A DNA stretch of 64,000 nucleotides from Pantoea cypripedii (GTDB lineage: Bacteria > Pseudomonadota > Gammaproteobacteria > Enterobacterales > Enterobacteriaceae). The translations under genes and the position numbers were made by a program. Each line of letters begins with the position of its first letter. Within the stretch, counting starts at the first letter, position 1. Of this stretch, positions 30,384 through 38,742 are shown in pieces. A model generated the notes under the pieces. That model was not told the origin of the DNA. It saw only the letters and a list, made by a program, of their open reading frames with translations, and did no database searches. The stretch lies in contig NZ_MLJI01000001.1 in NCBI RefSeq assembly GCF_002095535.1, positions 2,779,832 to 2,843,831 of the forward strand, in the 5' to 3' direction.

Positions 30384-31394
30384 ATGAAAAGTGTCGTGAT
30401 TGAACAACCGGGTGAGCTGGTGCTGGCGGAACGTCCGGTACCGCAGCCTGCCGCCGGAGAAGTACGCGTTAAGGTCCAGTTTGCCAGCATCTGTGGCTCC
30501 GATGTCCATATCTGGCACGGTCATAATCCGTTTGCCAAATATCCACGCGTGATCGGTCATGAGTTTTTTGGTGTGATCGATGCCACAGGCTCCGGTGTTG
30601 ATGAGAGCCGTATTGGTGAACGCGTCGCCGTCGACCCGGTGGTGAGCTGTGGTCACTGCTATCCCTGCTCCATTGGTCGCCCCAATGTCTGCAAAGAACT
30701 CCAGGTGATTGGTGTGCACCGCGATGGTGGCTTTAGCGAGTTCGCTGTCGCCCCGACCAAAAACGCCTTCCGTTTGCCCGACAGCATTCCCGATAAGCTG
30801 GCCAGCATGGTTGAACCGTTCACTATCGCCGCCAATATCACCGCGTTCCTGCAACCGCAGCCGCAGGACGTCGCGCTGATTTATGGTGCCGGTCCGATGG
30901 GGCTGACCGCCATTCAGGTACTGAAAGGGGTCTACGGCGTTAAACAGGTGCTGGTGGTGGACCGCCTGCCAGAACGCCTGGTACTGGCGCAACAAAACGG
31001 TGCCGATCAGGTGTTTAACAACAGCGAGATCCCGCTGGCTGCCCAGCTTGAAGGGGTGCAGCCCACACTCATCATTGATGCCGCCTGCCATCCAGCCATT
31101 CTGGCGGAAGCGGCCGCCCTCGCCTCACCAGCGGCCCGCATCGGTCTGTTGGGCTTCTCGGGTGAACCCTGCAGCATTACGCAGCAAAGCCTGACCAGCA
31201 AAGAACTGTCGCTGTTCACTTCGCGTCTCAACAGCAACCGTTTTCCGCAAGTGATTGAGTGGATGGAAAAAGGCCAGATCCAGCCAGAGAAACTGGTCAC
31301 GCACTACTTCCCGCTGGCGGAAATTGAACGCGCGATGACGCTGTTCGAAAAAGACCCGCGCACCTGCTGCAAAGTGATTCTGCATATGGCCTGA
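30384..31394 (+). CDS. rspB: RspB-like zinc-dependent alcohol/sugar-acid dehydrogenase
   Basis: This medium-chain zinc dehydrogenase of 336 residues is close along its whole length to E. coli RspB (starvation-sensing protein, possibly acting on a sugar acid such as gulonate). Catalytic zinc ligands lie in ICGSDVH and VIGHEFFG; structural zinc Cys in CGHCYPCSIGRPNVC; Rossmann motif VALIYGAGPMGLTAIQVLKG. The start was set at 30384 (MKSVVIEQ) because AAGGAG at 30372-30377 then stands 6 bp away and E. coli RspB begins MKS; in-frame ATGs at 30381 and 30363 exist. It heads a likely operon with the MFS gene and ydfI. The partner rspA is absent. Confidence 0.85.
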   Translation: MKSVVIEQPGELVLAERPVPQPAAGEVRVKVQFASICGSDVHIWHGHNPFAKYPRVIGHEFFGVIDATGSGVDESRIGERVAVDPVVSCGHCYPCSIGRPNVCKELQVIGVHRDGGFSEFAVAPTKNAFRLPDSIPDKLASMVEPFTIAANITAFLQPQPQDVALIYGAGPMGLTAIQVLKGVYGVKQVLVVDRLPERLVLAQQNGADQVFNNSEIPLAAQLEGVQPTLIIDAACHPAILAEAAALASPAARIGLLGFSGEPCSITQQSLTSKELSLFTSRLNSNRFPQVIEWMEKGQIQPEKLVTHYFPLAEIERAMTLFEKDPRTCCKVILHMA

Positions 31395-31476
31395 GTTAAC
31401 CTTCACACCAGGTGTCCTCCTGCCGGTACGTACCCACCGGCAGCACTACTATAAAGATGATGATGTCGGAGTTTCT

Positions 31477-32760
31477 ATGTTGAAGAATCTGCGCTGGACC
31501 CTCGTACTGCTGTTGTTTCTGGTTTATATGATCAACTACCTCGATCGTATTGCCCTGTCCCTGACCGTGCCGCTGGTGGAAAAAGATTTGATGATCAATG
31601 CCGAGCAGTTCGGCATGATTTTCGGCAGTTTCTTCTTCGGCTATGCCCTGTTCAACTTTATCGGCGGCCTCGCCACTGATAAATTCGGCCCGACCATTGT
31701 GCTCGGCACTGCGGTGGGGATGTGGTCGCTGTTCTGCGGTATGACGGCGCTCGCCACCGGTTTCTGGTCGATGATGCTGCTGCGCGTGCTGTTTGGCATG
31801 GCGGAAGGCCCCATCTGCGCCTCGGCCAACAAAGCTATTAATGGCTGGTTCCCGAAAAAACAGGCCGCCACCGCCATGGGCTTATTAAGTGCCGGTTCCC
31901 CACTCGGAGGCGCAGTTGCCGGTCCGATTATCGGTTATCTGGCGCTGTCATTCGGTTGGCGTCCGGCCTTCGTTGCCATCTGCGTGATTGGCCTGGTGTG
32001 GATGGCGATCTGGTTCTTTATCGCGGCGGATAACCCGGCGAAAAGCAAACGTGTCTCGCCTGAAGAGCGTGCGTTGGTGGAACAACTGAAAGCGGAACAG
32101 TCGGGCGAAGAAGCGGATCTGTCTGGCGCTGCTCACGGGATGGGGTACTACCTGCGTCAGCCAATCATCCTGGTCACGGCATTCGCCTTCTTTTGCTACA
32201 ACTACATTCTGTTCTTCTTCCTGAGCTGGTTCCCGGCGTATCTGGTGCAGGCGCATGGTCTGGATATCAAAGCCATGAGTATCACCACCATGATTCCGTG
32301 GATTGTCGGTTTCGTCGGTCTGGCGTTGGGTGGCTGGATTTCCGACAAAATTTTCAATATTACCGGTAAGTTACTGTTGTCGCGTAAAATTGTGCTGGTG
32401 GTCTCACTGCTGGCAGCGGCAATTTGTGTCGCGCTGGCGGGTACGATAAAAGAGGTCAATTCGGCGGTGATCATGATGTCGATCTCCATCTTCTTCCTCT
32501 ACATCACTGGCGCGATCTATTGGGCGATTATTCAGGACGTGGTGCACAAAAGCCGTGTCGGTAGCATCAGCGGCTTTATCCATCTGGTGGGTAGCCTGTC
32601 GGGCATCATTGGTCCTATCGTCACGGGCTTTATCGTCCAGCACACCGGCAAATTTGACAGCGCCTTTGTGCTGGCTGGAGTGGTCGCTGGCCTGGGTGCC
32701 CTGCTGGTGCTGTTTGTCATCCGCAGTCCGAAAACCAGCAATAAACCGGTTTCAGCTTAA
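31477..32760 (+). CDS. MFS transporter of the anion:cation symporter family (hexuronate/sugar-acid type)
   Basis: The 427-residue protein has twelve membrane helices. The N-terminal YMINYLDRIALSLTVPL with NYLDR, and GYALFNFIGGLATDKFGP, are typical of the ACS family that imports hexuronates, galactarate/glucarate or tartrate with protons. A charged central loop (about 185-215) splits the two six-helix halves. Its place between rspB and a mannonate-type dehydrogenase, under an RspR-like regulator, suggests uptake of a sugar acid oxidised by its neighbours. E. coli YdfJ is the MFS protein at the equivalent locus; orthology was not tested. Confidence 0.88.
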   Translation: MLKNLRWTLVLLLFLVYMINYLDRIALSLTVPLVEKDLMINAEQFGMIFGSFFFGYALFNFIGGLATDKFGPTIVLGTAVGMWSLFCGMTALATGFWSMMLLRVLFGMAEGPICASANKAINGWFPKKQAATAMGLLSAGSPLGGAVAGPIIGYLALSFGWRPAFVAICVIGLVWMAIWFFIAADNPAKSKRVSPEERALVEQLKAEQSGEEADLSGAAHGMGYYLRQPIILVTAFAFFCYNYILFFFLSWFPAYLVQAHGLDIKAMSITTMIPWIVGFVGLALGGWISDKIFNITGKLLLSRKIVLVVSLLAAAICVALAGTIKEVNSAVIMMSISIFFLYITGAIYWAIIQDVVHKSRVGSISGFIHLVGSLSGIIGPIVTGFIVQHTGKFDSAFVLAGVVAGLGALLVLFVIRSPKTSNKPVSA

Positions 32761-32813
32761 CAGATTGATCATCACGGGGCGGTTCCGCGCCCCGTTTGCT
32801 AAAAGGAATGATG

Positions 32814-34283
32814 ATGTTAGAGATTGAACGCCTTCCCGCCGACGTACAACGTCCGAACTATGACCGCAGCAAACTGAAAACCCGTATGGTCCACATCGGG
32901 TTTGGTGCCTTTCACCGTGCCCATCAGGCACTGGCGAGCGACAAACTGGCCGCTCAGGGCAGTGACTGGGGTTACTGTGAAGTGAACCTCAACAGCGGCG
33001 CATTAATCGAGGCGCTGCGCCAGCAGGATTTACTCTACACCCTGACCGAAATGGCCGACGACAGTCTGCATAGCCGGGTGATTGGGGTCATTACCGCCGC
33101 CCTGCATGGCAAGGGGGATGGCATCGAGGCGGTGATTGAGGCTATGAGCCAGCCGGATGTTGCGATTGTGTCGATGACGGTCACCGAAAAAGGTTACTGC
33201 CATCTGCCTGCCAGCGGCAACCTCAACCCGGATCATCCTGACATCGTTCACGACCTCGCCCAGCCGCAGGCACCTCGATCTTTGCCGGGCCTGATTCTGG
33301 CCGCGATCATCCGTCGCCGCGAACGGGGTTTGGCACCGTTTAGCGTGATGTCCTGCGACAACATGCCAGAAAACGGTCACGTGACGCGCAACGTGCTCGT
33401 CCAGCTGGCGGAACGTCACAGCAGCGATCTGGCCGATTATATTAAAGCCCACCTCTCCTTCCCCTCGACCATGGTCGATCGCATCGTTCCGGCCATGACC
33501 GATGCGGCATTCGCCACCCTGGCGGCACGCCTCGGCAGCAGCGATCCGGTTGCCGTGGAAGCGGAACCCTTCTTCCAGTGGGTGATCGAAGACAATTTTG
33601 TCAGTGGCCGTCCCGCCTGGGAGAATGCCGGGGCTGAGCTGGTGAGCGATGTGCTGCCGTTCGAAGAGATGAAGCTGCGTATGCTGAACGGCAGCCACTC
33701 CTTCCTGGCGTATCTTGGCTACCTGGCAGGTTACGAACATATCAGCGACTGCATGGCCGATCCCCATTATCGCCACGCTGCCCGCGCCCTGATGATGCAG
33801 GATCAGGCTCCCACCTTGCGTACCCAGGGCGTGGATTTGGCAGCCTATGCCGATTCGCTGATTGCTCGCTACGAAAACCGCGCGATCAAACATCGCACCT
33901 ATCAGATCGCCACCGATGGCACGCAAAAACTGCCTCAGCGCATGCTGGATAGTGTGCGCTGGCATTTGCAAAATGGTTCAGGCTGCGATTTTCTGTTGCT
34001 GGGGGTGGCGGGCTGGATGCGCTATGTCAGCGGTGTGGATGAACACGGCCAGCCGATTGAGATTCGCGACCCATTGAAAGATGAGCTGGCGCGCATTGTG
34101 GCGTCGAGCGATGAAGGGGCCCCTCGTGTCCGTGCCTTGCTGGGATTAAAAGCGGTGTTTGGCGACGATTTACTGCATCATGCTGGCTTCGTGGCACGCG
34201 TCACCGAACTTTATCAGCAGCTGTGTGACGAAGGTGCTCGCGCCACGGTACATGCCCTTACCCGGTCTGCAACAAACTTGTAG
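32814..34283 (+). CDS. ydfI: Mannitol-dehydrogenase-family oxidoreductase (YdfI/UxuB-like)
   Basis: This long-chain polyol dehydrogenase of 489 residues is related to UxuB (fructuronate reductase to D-mannonate) and YdfI. Rossmann start RMVHIGFGAFHRAHQALA; catalytic region FPSTMVDRIVP and KLRMLNGSHSFLAYLGYL with the conserved Lys, Asn and His. FGAFHRAHQ, CDNMPENGHV and SDVLPFEEMK agree better with YdfI than with UxuB. The start was set at the third of three ATGs (32814) because AGGA at 32804-32807 then has a gap of 6. A TTG at 32796 opens the longest frame. The substrate, probably a mannonate/fructuronate-like sugar acid, is inferred. Confidence 0.85.
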   Translation: MLEIERLPADVQRPNYDRSKLKTRMVHIGFGAFHRAHQALASDKLAAQGSDWGYCEVNLNSGALIEALRQQDLLYTLTEMADDSLHSRVIGVITAALHGKGDGIEAVIEAMSQPDVAIVSMTVTEKGYCHLPASGNLNPDHPDIVHDLAQPQAPRSLPGLILAAIIRRRERGLAPFSVMSCDNMPENGHVTRNVLVQLAERHSSDLADYIKAHLSFPSTMVDRIVPAMTDAAFATLAARLGSSDPVAVEAEPFFQWVIEDNFVSGRPAWENAGAELVSDVLPFEEMKLRMLNGSHSFLAYLGYLAGYEHISDCMADPHYRHAARALMMQDQAPTLRTQGVDLAAYADSLIARYENRAIKHRTYQIATDGTQKLPQRMLDSVRWHLQNGSGCDFLLLGVAGWMRYVSGVDEHGQPIEIRDPLKDELARIVASSDEGAPRVRALLGLKAVFGDDLLHHAGFVARVTELYQQLCDEGARATVHALTRSATNL

Positions 34284-34350
34284 CGCAGAGGGAGCGTGCT
34301 GATTAGACTGCTCCCTTATAACCTCCATAATTCGATACGGATATTGCTGC

Positions 34351-35037
34351 ATGTCGATTGCCTATACCATAACCACCAGCGAACCCGTAAATCAGCAGAT
34401 TTACCGCTATCTGCGTCGGGATATCGTTACCTGCGCCATCCATCCCGGCTCGCTGCTGTCGGAAAAAGAGGTTTCAGCGCGCTTTAATGTCTCACGCCAG
34501 CCGGTACGTGAAGCCTTTATCAAGCTGGCAGAGGCTGGACTGGTACAGGTATTACCGCAACGCGGCACTTTTGTACGCAAGATTTCCGCCCAGCGCGTCG
34601 CCGATGGCCGGTTTATCCGTGAAGCGGTGGAAATCGCCGTGGTGCGCCGTGCGGCGCAGGAAATCGCGCCGGAGGCGCTGATGGCGCTGGAGCATAATCT
34701 TCAGCTACAACGTTTAGCGGCCGAACGCCATGACAGCCAGTCATTCCTCTCCCTCGATGATGAATTTCACCGCCTGATTGCGGAAGGCATCAACTGCCTG
34801 CTGGCATGGGAAACGGTGGAGAACATTAAAGCCACCATGGACCGGGTACGTTTTCTGACACTGAGTGAAGTTTCCCCGCCGGAAAGCCTGATTCAGCAGC
34901 ATGAAGAGATTTATGCCGCGCTGAAAGCGCATGATGTTGAGGCTGCCGAGTCAGCGATGCGTCGCCATTTGCAGGAAATGATTCTGACCATTACGCCGAT
35001 TGCGGAACGGAATAGCGAGTGGTTTGAAGCGCCTTAA
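34351..35037 (+). CDS. rspR: RspR-like GntR-family regulator (FCD type)
   Basis: The 228-residue protein has the same length as E. coli RspR (YdfH), the repressor of rspAB. The N-terminal winged helix reads PVNQQIYRYLRRDIVTCAI then EKEVSARFNVSRQPVREAFIKL. The C-terminal FCD domain keeps the metal/ligand residues in DDEFHRLIAEG and the His in MRRHLQEM. It probably senses a sugar acid and controls the rspB-MFS-ydfI operon directly upstream on the same strand (67 bp gap). The high similarity of the DNA-reading helix to E. coli RspR suggests a conserved operator. Confidence 0.9.
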   Translation: MSIAYTITTSEPVNQQIYRYLRRDIVTCAIHPGSLLSEKEVSARFNVSRQPVREAFIKLAEAGLVQVLPQRGTFVRKISAQRVADGRFIREAVEIAVVRRAAQEIAPEALMALEHNLQLQRLAAERHDSQSFLSLDDEFHRLIAEGINCLLAWETVENIKATMDRVRFLTLSEVSPPESLIQQHEEIYAALKAHDVEAAESAMRRHLQEMILTITPIAERNSEWFEAP

Positions 35038-35060
35038 TTTGCCCCCGGCTGCATAATCTC

Positions 35061-35082
35061 GCGCGATAAATCGCGCCGCTAC
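35061..35082 (-). repeat. Single REP-type arm
   Basis: This arm is identical to the right arm of the 4801-4872 unit (22 bp, ending CCGCTAC). It has no partner arm within 100 bp. It lies 23 bp after rspR and may form its 3' hairpin. Confidence 0.8.
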
Positions 35083-35100
35083 GGCTCCGTGCTGTTATTG

Positions 35101-35160
35101 ACCTGGTCGGCATTAATGCCGCCCCTACAGAAGTAGGGTGCGAATTTATTCGCACCAGGT
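35101..35160. repeat. Head-to-head doublet of GTAGGG-type REP hairpins
   Basis: Two hairpins face each other: minus-strand GTAGGGGCGGCATTAATGCC at 35128-35109 continuing to GAC, and plus-strand GTAGGGTGCGAATTTATTCG at 35133-35152 continuing to CACC. Both run into the same tail, ACCAGGT on each strand, giving outer ends ACCTGG and CCAGGT. The head and tail are shared, while the stems differ but stay self-complementary. Confidence 0.8.
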
Positions 35161-35203
35161 ATTGACGTTCAAGACGGTAGCTACGCGTTCGTGCTGTTTA
35201 ATG

Positions 35204-35330
35204 GATTAAACCGTCGGCGGCGCAGGCAGTTCGCGTCCGGCCAGCGCGCAGACGCTGGGAGCATACCTCAGTATGTGACCAGCGGTGAGCACTGCCCGGA
35301 GGCGAAATGGCAAGCAAGCCAGGTTTAATC
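35204..35330. repeat. ERIC (IRU) element
   Basis: A 127-bp imperfect palindrome, the length known for ERIC. Ends are GATTAAAC (35204-35211) and GTTTAATC (35323-35330). Inner pairs are TTCGCGTCCGG with CCGGAGGCGAA and CGCTGG with CCAGCG, and the centre is CATAC-CTCA-GTATG. The core GGAGC...GTGAC...GGTGAGC matches the ERIC centre, with paired substitutions that keep the stem. The right end overlaps the fbaB stop codon (35329-35331). Confidence 0.82.
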
Positions 35331-36381
35331 AGGCGATGGTCACGTCTTTCGCCAGATAAACATCCTGCACCGCGTTAATCAGCTCCACGCCTTCCTTCAG
35401 CGATTTCTTAAATGCTTTGCGTCCCAGAATCAGTCCCATGCCGCCCGCGCGTTTGTTAATCACCGCCGTACGCACTGACTCGGCCACATCGGTCGCCCCG
35501 GCGGCTGCCCCACCTGAGTTAATCAACCCGGCGCGCCCCATATAGCAGTTCGCCAGTTGATAACGCACCAGGTCAATCGGGTTTTCCGTGGTCAGCTTGC
35601 TGTAGACACGCTCATCGGTGTGACCGAAGTTGACTGCGGTGTAACCCCCGTTATTTTCCGCCATTTTCTGCTTCACAATGTCCGCACCAATGGTCGCGGC
35701 AAGATGGTTGGCCTGGCCGGTTAAATCGGCGCTGGCATGATAATCCACGCCATCTTTCTTAAAGCCATTATTACGCAGATAGGCCCACAGCACCGTCACC
35801 ATGCCCAGCTCATGGGCGCGTTCAAACGCGACGGAAATCTCTTCAATCTGGCGGCGAGACTGTTCGGAGCCGAAGTAGATAGTTGCACCGACCGCGATGG
35901 CTCCCATATTGAACGCCTGCTCCACGCTGGCGTACAGGGTCTGGTCGTACTGGGTTGGATAGCTCAGCGTCTCGTTATGGTTCAGTTTCACCATAAAGGG
36001 AATCCTGTGCGCGTAACGGCGCGCAACCGAAGCCAGCACCCCATAGGTGGACGCGACGCAGTTGCAGCCCGCTTCAATCGCCAGCTCCACGATATTTTTC
36101 GGGTCGAAGTAGTGCGGATTGGCAGCAAAGGAAGCACCTGCTGAGTGCTCCACTCCCTGATCAACCGGCAGAATCGACAGATAACCGGTGCCCGCCAGAC
36201 GGCCGGTGTTGTACAAGGTTTGCATATTACGTAACACGACAGGAGAACGATTGTTGTCCGTCATTACGCGATCAACATAATCCGCGCCCGGTAAATAAAG
36301 GCTTTCCGCTGGAATGGTCATGCAGCGATGTTGAAGAAGACTGTCCGCTTCTTTGCCCAATAACTGAACGATGTCCGTCAT
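35329..36381 (-). CDS. fbaB: Class I fructose-bisphosphate aldolase (FbaB/DhnA type)
   Basis: FbaB cleaves fructose-1,6-bisphosphate to DHAP and glyceraldehyde-3-phosphate through a Schiff-base lysine, mainly under gluconeogenic conditions. The start at the ATG complementary to 36379-36381 ([19 protein letters not shown]) gives 350 residues, the E. coli length, with GGAG just upstream. A longer frame to 36468 adds 29 unrelated residues. Motifs: [47 protein letters not shown] (probable Schiff-base region) and [11 protein letters not shown] (phosphate loop). The stop codon lies inside an ERIC element. It is downstream of thiMD on the same strand, 148 bp away. Confidence 0.96.
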   Translation of the reverse strand: MTDIVQLLGKEADSLLQHRCMTIPAESLYLPGADYVDRVMTDNNRSPVVLRNMQTLYNTGRLAGTGYLSILPVDQGVEHSAGASFAANPHYFDPKNIVELAIEAGCNCVASTYGVLASVARRYAHRIPFMVKLNHNETLSYPTQYDQTLYASVEQAFNMGAIAVGATIYFGSEQSRRQIEEISVAFERAHELGMVTVLWAYLRNNGFKKDGVDYHASADLTGQANHLAATIGADIVKQKMAENNGGYTAVNFGHTDERVYSKLTTENPIDLVRYQLANCYMGRAGLINSGGAAAGATDVAESVRTAVINKRAGGMGLILGRKAFKKSLKEGVELINAVQDVYLAKDVTIA

Positions 36382-36529
36382 GCTGACTCCTGAATAAATG
36401 GCTGGATTGGAACCGGCACCTGCCGATTCGCCCCCAACAGCCTGGACCCAAATCCGCCAGGCTGGCAAATTGCTGACTCCATTTTTCAGACAGATGCGCA
36501 GGCAAAAAACGGCAATCCAGCGTTACGCC

Positions 36530-37330
36530 CTACCACCAGCGATGGAAATGGTGCACCGGCCCAATACCTTTGCCGACCTCCAGCGAATCCGCATGGATCA
36601 GCGCCTGTTGCAGCCATGCTTTGGCTTCCGTCACCGTGGCGGACCAGCTGTCATGCCGTGGACGCAGCGCCGCCAGCGCCGCTGACAACGAACAGCCGGT
36701 GCCATGCGTATTGCGGGTATTGACGCGCGGCGCGGTAAAGCGCTGGCGTCCGCTACGGGTGATCAGCCAGTCAGGACTCTCGGCATCGCTCAGATGTCCT
36801 CCCTTCATCAGTACCGCTTCACACCCGAGATCAAGCAACGCATCGCCCTGTTGGAGCATGGTGGCTTCATCCTGCGCCATGCTCCGTCCAAGCAACGCCG
36901 CCGCTTCCGGTAAATTTGGCGTAATCAGGGAAACCTGCGGCAGCAGCAGTTCACGGATACTGTCGATGGCGTCCGGTGACAACAACGCGTCGCCGCTTTT
37001 GGCAATCATCACCGTATCCAGCACCACAAACGGCAGGCTGGCACGCTTCAGCTTCGCCGCGACGATTTCCACCACTGCCGTTTCCGCCAGCATGCCGATT
37101 TTAGCGCTGTCGATACGCACATCGTCGAGTACCGAATCCAGTTGCGCACCGACAAAATCCGGCTCGATGCGATACACCGATTGCACGCCACAGGTGTTCT
37201 GCGCCACCAATGCGGTGATCACGCTGGTGCCATAGGCGCCCAGCGCCGAAAACGCTTTAAGATCGGCCTGGATTCCCGCACCACCGCTGGGATCGGTGCC
37301 TGCGATGGTTAATGCATTGATGCGTTTCAT
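36530..37330 (-). CDS. thiD: Hydroxymethylpyrimidine/phosphomethylpyrimidine kinase
   Basis: ThiD phosphorylates HMP to HMP-P and then HMP-PP, the pyrimidine donor for thiamine. The start [21 protein letters not shown] (complement at 37328-37330) gives 266 residues, equal to E. coli, and overlaps the thiM stop by four bases (ATGA). A ribokinase-type fold is indicated by the N-terminal GTDPSGGAG loop, [21 protein letters not shown], and the anion hole [14 protein letters not shown]. thiM and thiD form an operon behind the TPP riboswitch. Confidence 0.96.
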   Translation of the reverse strand: MKRINALTIAGTDPSGGAGIQADLKAFSALGAYGTSVITALVAQNTCGVQSVYRIEPDFVGAQLDSVLDDVRIDSAKIGMLAETAVVEIVAAKLKRASLPFVVLDTVMIAKSGDALLSPDAIDSIRELLLPQVSLITPNLPEAAALLGRSMAQDEATMLQQGDALLDLGCEAVLMKGGHLSDAESPDWLITRSGRQRFTAPRVNTRNTHGTGCSLSAALAALRPRHDSWSATVTEAKAWLQQALIHADSLEVGKGIGPVHHFHRWW

Positions 37331-38112
37331 GGCGTCACCTCCAGCGTCCACAGCTCATCAAGGAAAGTGGCCACAAAACTCCCTGGCCCCTGCACCTGAC
37401 GCGCTGCCCTTTCACCCGCCAGCGACATCACGCGACAAGCCGCCGCCACATGTTGCAGACGCTCACCCGGCAGGCTGGCAAAGCCCGCTACCACGGCCGA
37501 TAGTGCGCAACCGGTGCCCACCACACGCGTCATTAACGGGCTGCCGCCGGGAATAGCCAGGATGTTGTGGCCGTCAGTGACATAATCCACTTCGCCAGTG
37601 ACCGCGACGATACTGTGATAATCTCGCGCCAGTTGCTGTGCGGCACTGATTGCCGCGTCGGCCTGATGCAGGCTATCCACACCACGCCCGCCTGCCGCCT
37701 GATTCGCCAGCGCCAGGATTTCTGAGGCATTGCCACGAATAGCCGCGGGCTGCTGGCTTAGCAACTGCTGACAAAATTCGGTGCGAAACGTTAACGCGCC
37801 GACCGCTACCGGATCGAGCGTCCAGGGCGTCCCCGCCCGGTTGGCTGCGGTGACGGCGGCCTGCATCGCATCACGACGATCGCGCGTCAGGGTGCCGACA
37901 TTAATCAGCAACGCATCGGCGAAACCGCTGAACTGTGCGGCTTCATCTGCCTCGATCACCATGGCAGGGGAAGCACGCAGCGCCAGCAGGACATTCGCGG
38001 TAAAGGTTTGTACGACGTCATTGGTCATGCAATGCACCAGCGGCATATGCTGACGGAGTAACTGAAGAGATTGCGCGAGTTGCGCTGTGGAGAGAAGGTC
38101 AGGCTGTTTCAT
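37327..38112 (-). CDS. thiM: Hydroxyethylthiazole kinase
   Basis: ThiM salvages hydroxyethylthiazole by phosphorylation for thiamine synthesis. It has 261 residues (E. coli 262). Ribokinase-like motifs are [20 protein letters not shown], the active-site region [23 protein letters not shown] and the conserved [10 protein letters not shown]. It is the first gene after the TPP riboswitch. GGGAGCC precedes the ATG and would be the sequence hidden when TPP binds. The stop overlaps thiD. Confidence 0.96.
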   Translation of the reverse strand: MKQPDLLSTAQLAQSLQLLRQHMPLVHCMTNDVVQTFTANVLLALRASPAMVIEADEAAQFSGFADALLINVGTLTRDRRDAMQAAVTAANRAGTPWTLDPVAVGALTFRTEFCQQLLSQQPAAIRGNASEILALANQAAGGRGVDSLHQADAAISAAQQLARDYHSIVAVTGEVDYVTDGHNILAIPGGSPLMTRVVGTGCALSAVVAGFASLPGERLQHVAAACRVMSLAGERAARQVQGPGSFVATFLDELWTLEVTP

Positions 38113-38158
38113 AAGGCTCCCAACCGGCGATCAAGAAGGCGAATGCGGTCAGGCATCT

Positions 38159-38234
38159 GACTTCCCTACGCTGGCATTATCCAGATCAGGTCAGCGGGTG
38201 TATCTCAGCCCCGTTTAAGAGGGCACCCCGAGTC
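38159..38234 (-). promoter_or_regulatory. TPP (THI-box) riboswitch of thiMD
   Basis: Read on the minus strand from 38234, the RNA starts GACTCGGGGTGCCC, then has GGGGCTGAGA, ACCCGCTGACCTGATCTGG and ATAATGCCAGCGTAGGGAAG, ending at 38159. These are the conserved pyrimidine- and pyrophosphate-sensing helices of the THI element. It stands 46 nt before the thiM ATG. TPP binding is expected to block the thiM ribosome-binding site, as in E. coli thiM. Confidence 0.96.
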
Positions 38235-38295
38235 ATTTAAAATCAAAAGGTTGCGTTAATGTTCCTCATTAACTCATGAACAGGATAATGCCAGC
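38170..38295. repeat. 13-bp inverted repeat joining the THI element to upstream DNA
   Basis: GCTGGCATTATCC (38170-38182) and GGATAATGCCAGC (38283-38295) are perfect complements 100 bp apart. The first is the 3' part of the riboswitch core. A second inverted repeat, GTTAATG (38255-38261) and CATTAAC (38267-38273), lies between. If transcription begins upstream of 38295, the leader could pair with the aptamer. Confidence 0.55.
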
Positions 38296-38349
38296 AGAAA
38301 GCCCGACAAACAAGCGCTAAAATCCAGGTAAATCCGATGATGATTAACG

Positions 38350-38742
38350 TTAGCGTCCAGCTGGTGGGCTAATCTGCTGCAGACCATTCAATGTTGAAAA
38401 CACAACGGAAAGGTAACGCCCACTATCAATATCGTTTTTTTCAATCGTGTAATAGGCAGTATAGGTATGGTTCCGTTTGAAATCATAACCAAACGTTGGC
38501 AGACATTGTCCATTGGTTACATACACAGGTTTTTTGGCTAATGTCCTGAGAAGATGATTATCTTCTCCATCTGATATCTGTACCGCAGAAACATATTCCC
38601 CCGTTCGGATTGGTGCGGTAATACAAACCTGGTTATCTCTTATCGCGACATTAGCAGGCTCTTTCGGTGGAATTCTATCGCCCGGCCCGGGACAGCCTGA
38701 AAGCAGAGCGGCTGCCGCTATTATTAAATAATTTTTATACAC
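38350..38742 (-). CDS. Small periplasmic lipoprotein, possible immunity protein
   Basis: A 130-residue lipoprotein: signal MYKNYLIIAAAALLSGC with lipobox LSGC (Cys17), then a Pro/Gly-rich linker and a small beta-rich domain with two further Cys (QVCITAP, GQCLPTF). It resembles lipoproteins I recall being annotated as putative T6SS immunity proteins. The start is GTG, placed directly after the TAA stop of the upstream metallopeptidase gene (TAAGTG), with AGGGAG as RBS, so the two are translated together. A small lipoprotein following a toxin-like gene is a common immunity layout. Codon use is AT-richer than in flanking genes, suggesting transfer. Function is inferred. Confidence 0.7.
   Translation of the reverse strand: MYKNYLIIAAAALLSGCPGPGDRIPPKEPANVAIRDNQVCITAPIRTGEYVSAVQISDGEDNHLLRTLAKKPVYVTNGQCLPTFGYDFKRNHTYTAYYTIEKNDIDSGRYLSVVFSTLNGLQQISPPAGR

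Noticed and set aside
35061..35160. Closely spaced repeated palindromes that might be a small CRISPR array
   Set aside because: The units differ in orientation and stem, spacers are not regular, and no cas gene is in the window. They fit REP elements.
36382..36468. A longer fbaB start giving 379 residues
   Set aside because: The added residues do not match the family, and GGAG precedes the MTDIV start, which gives the standard 350 residues.
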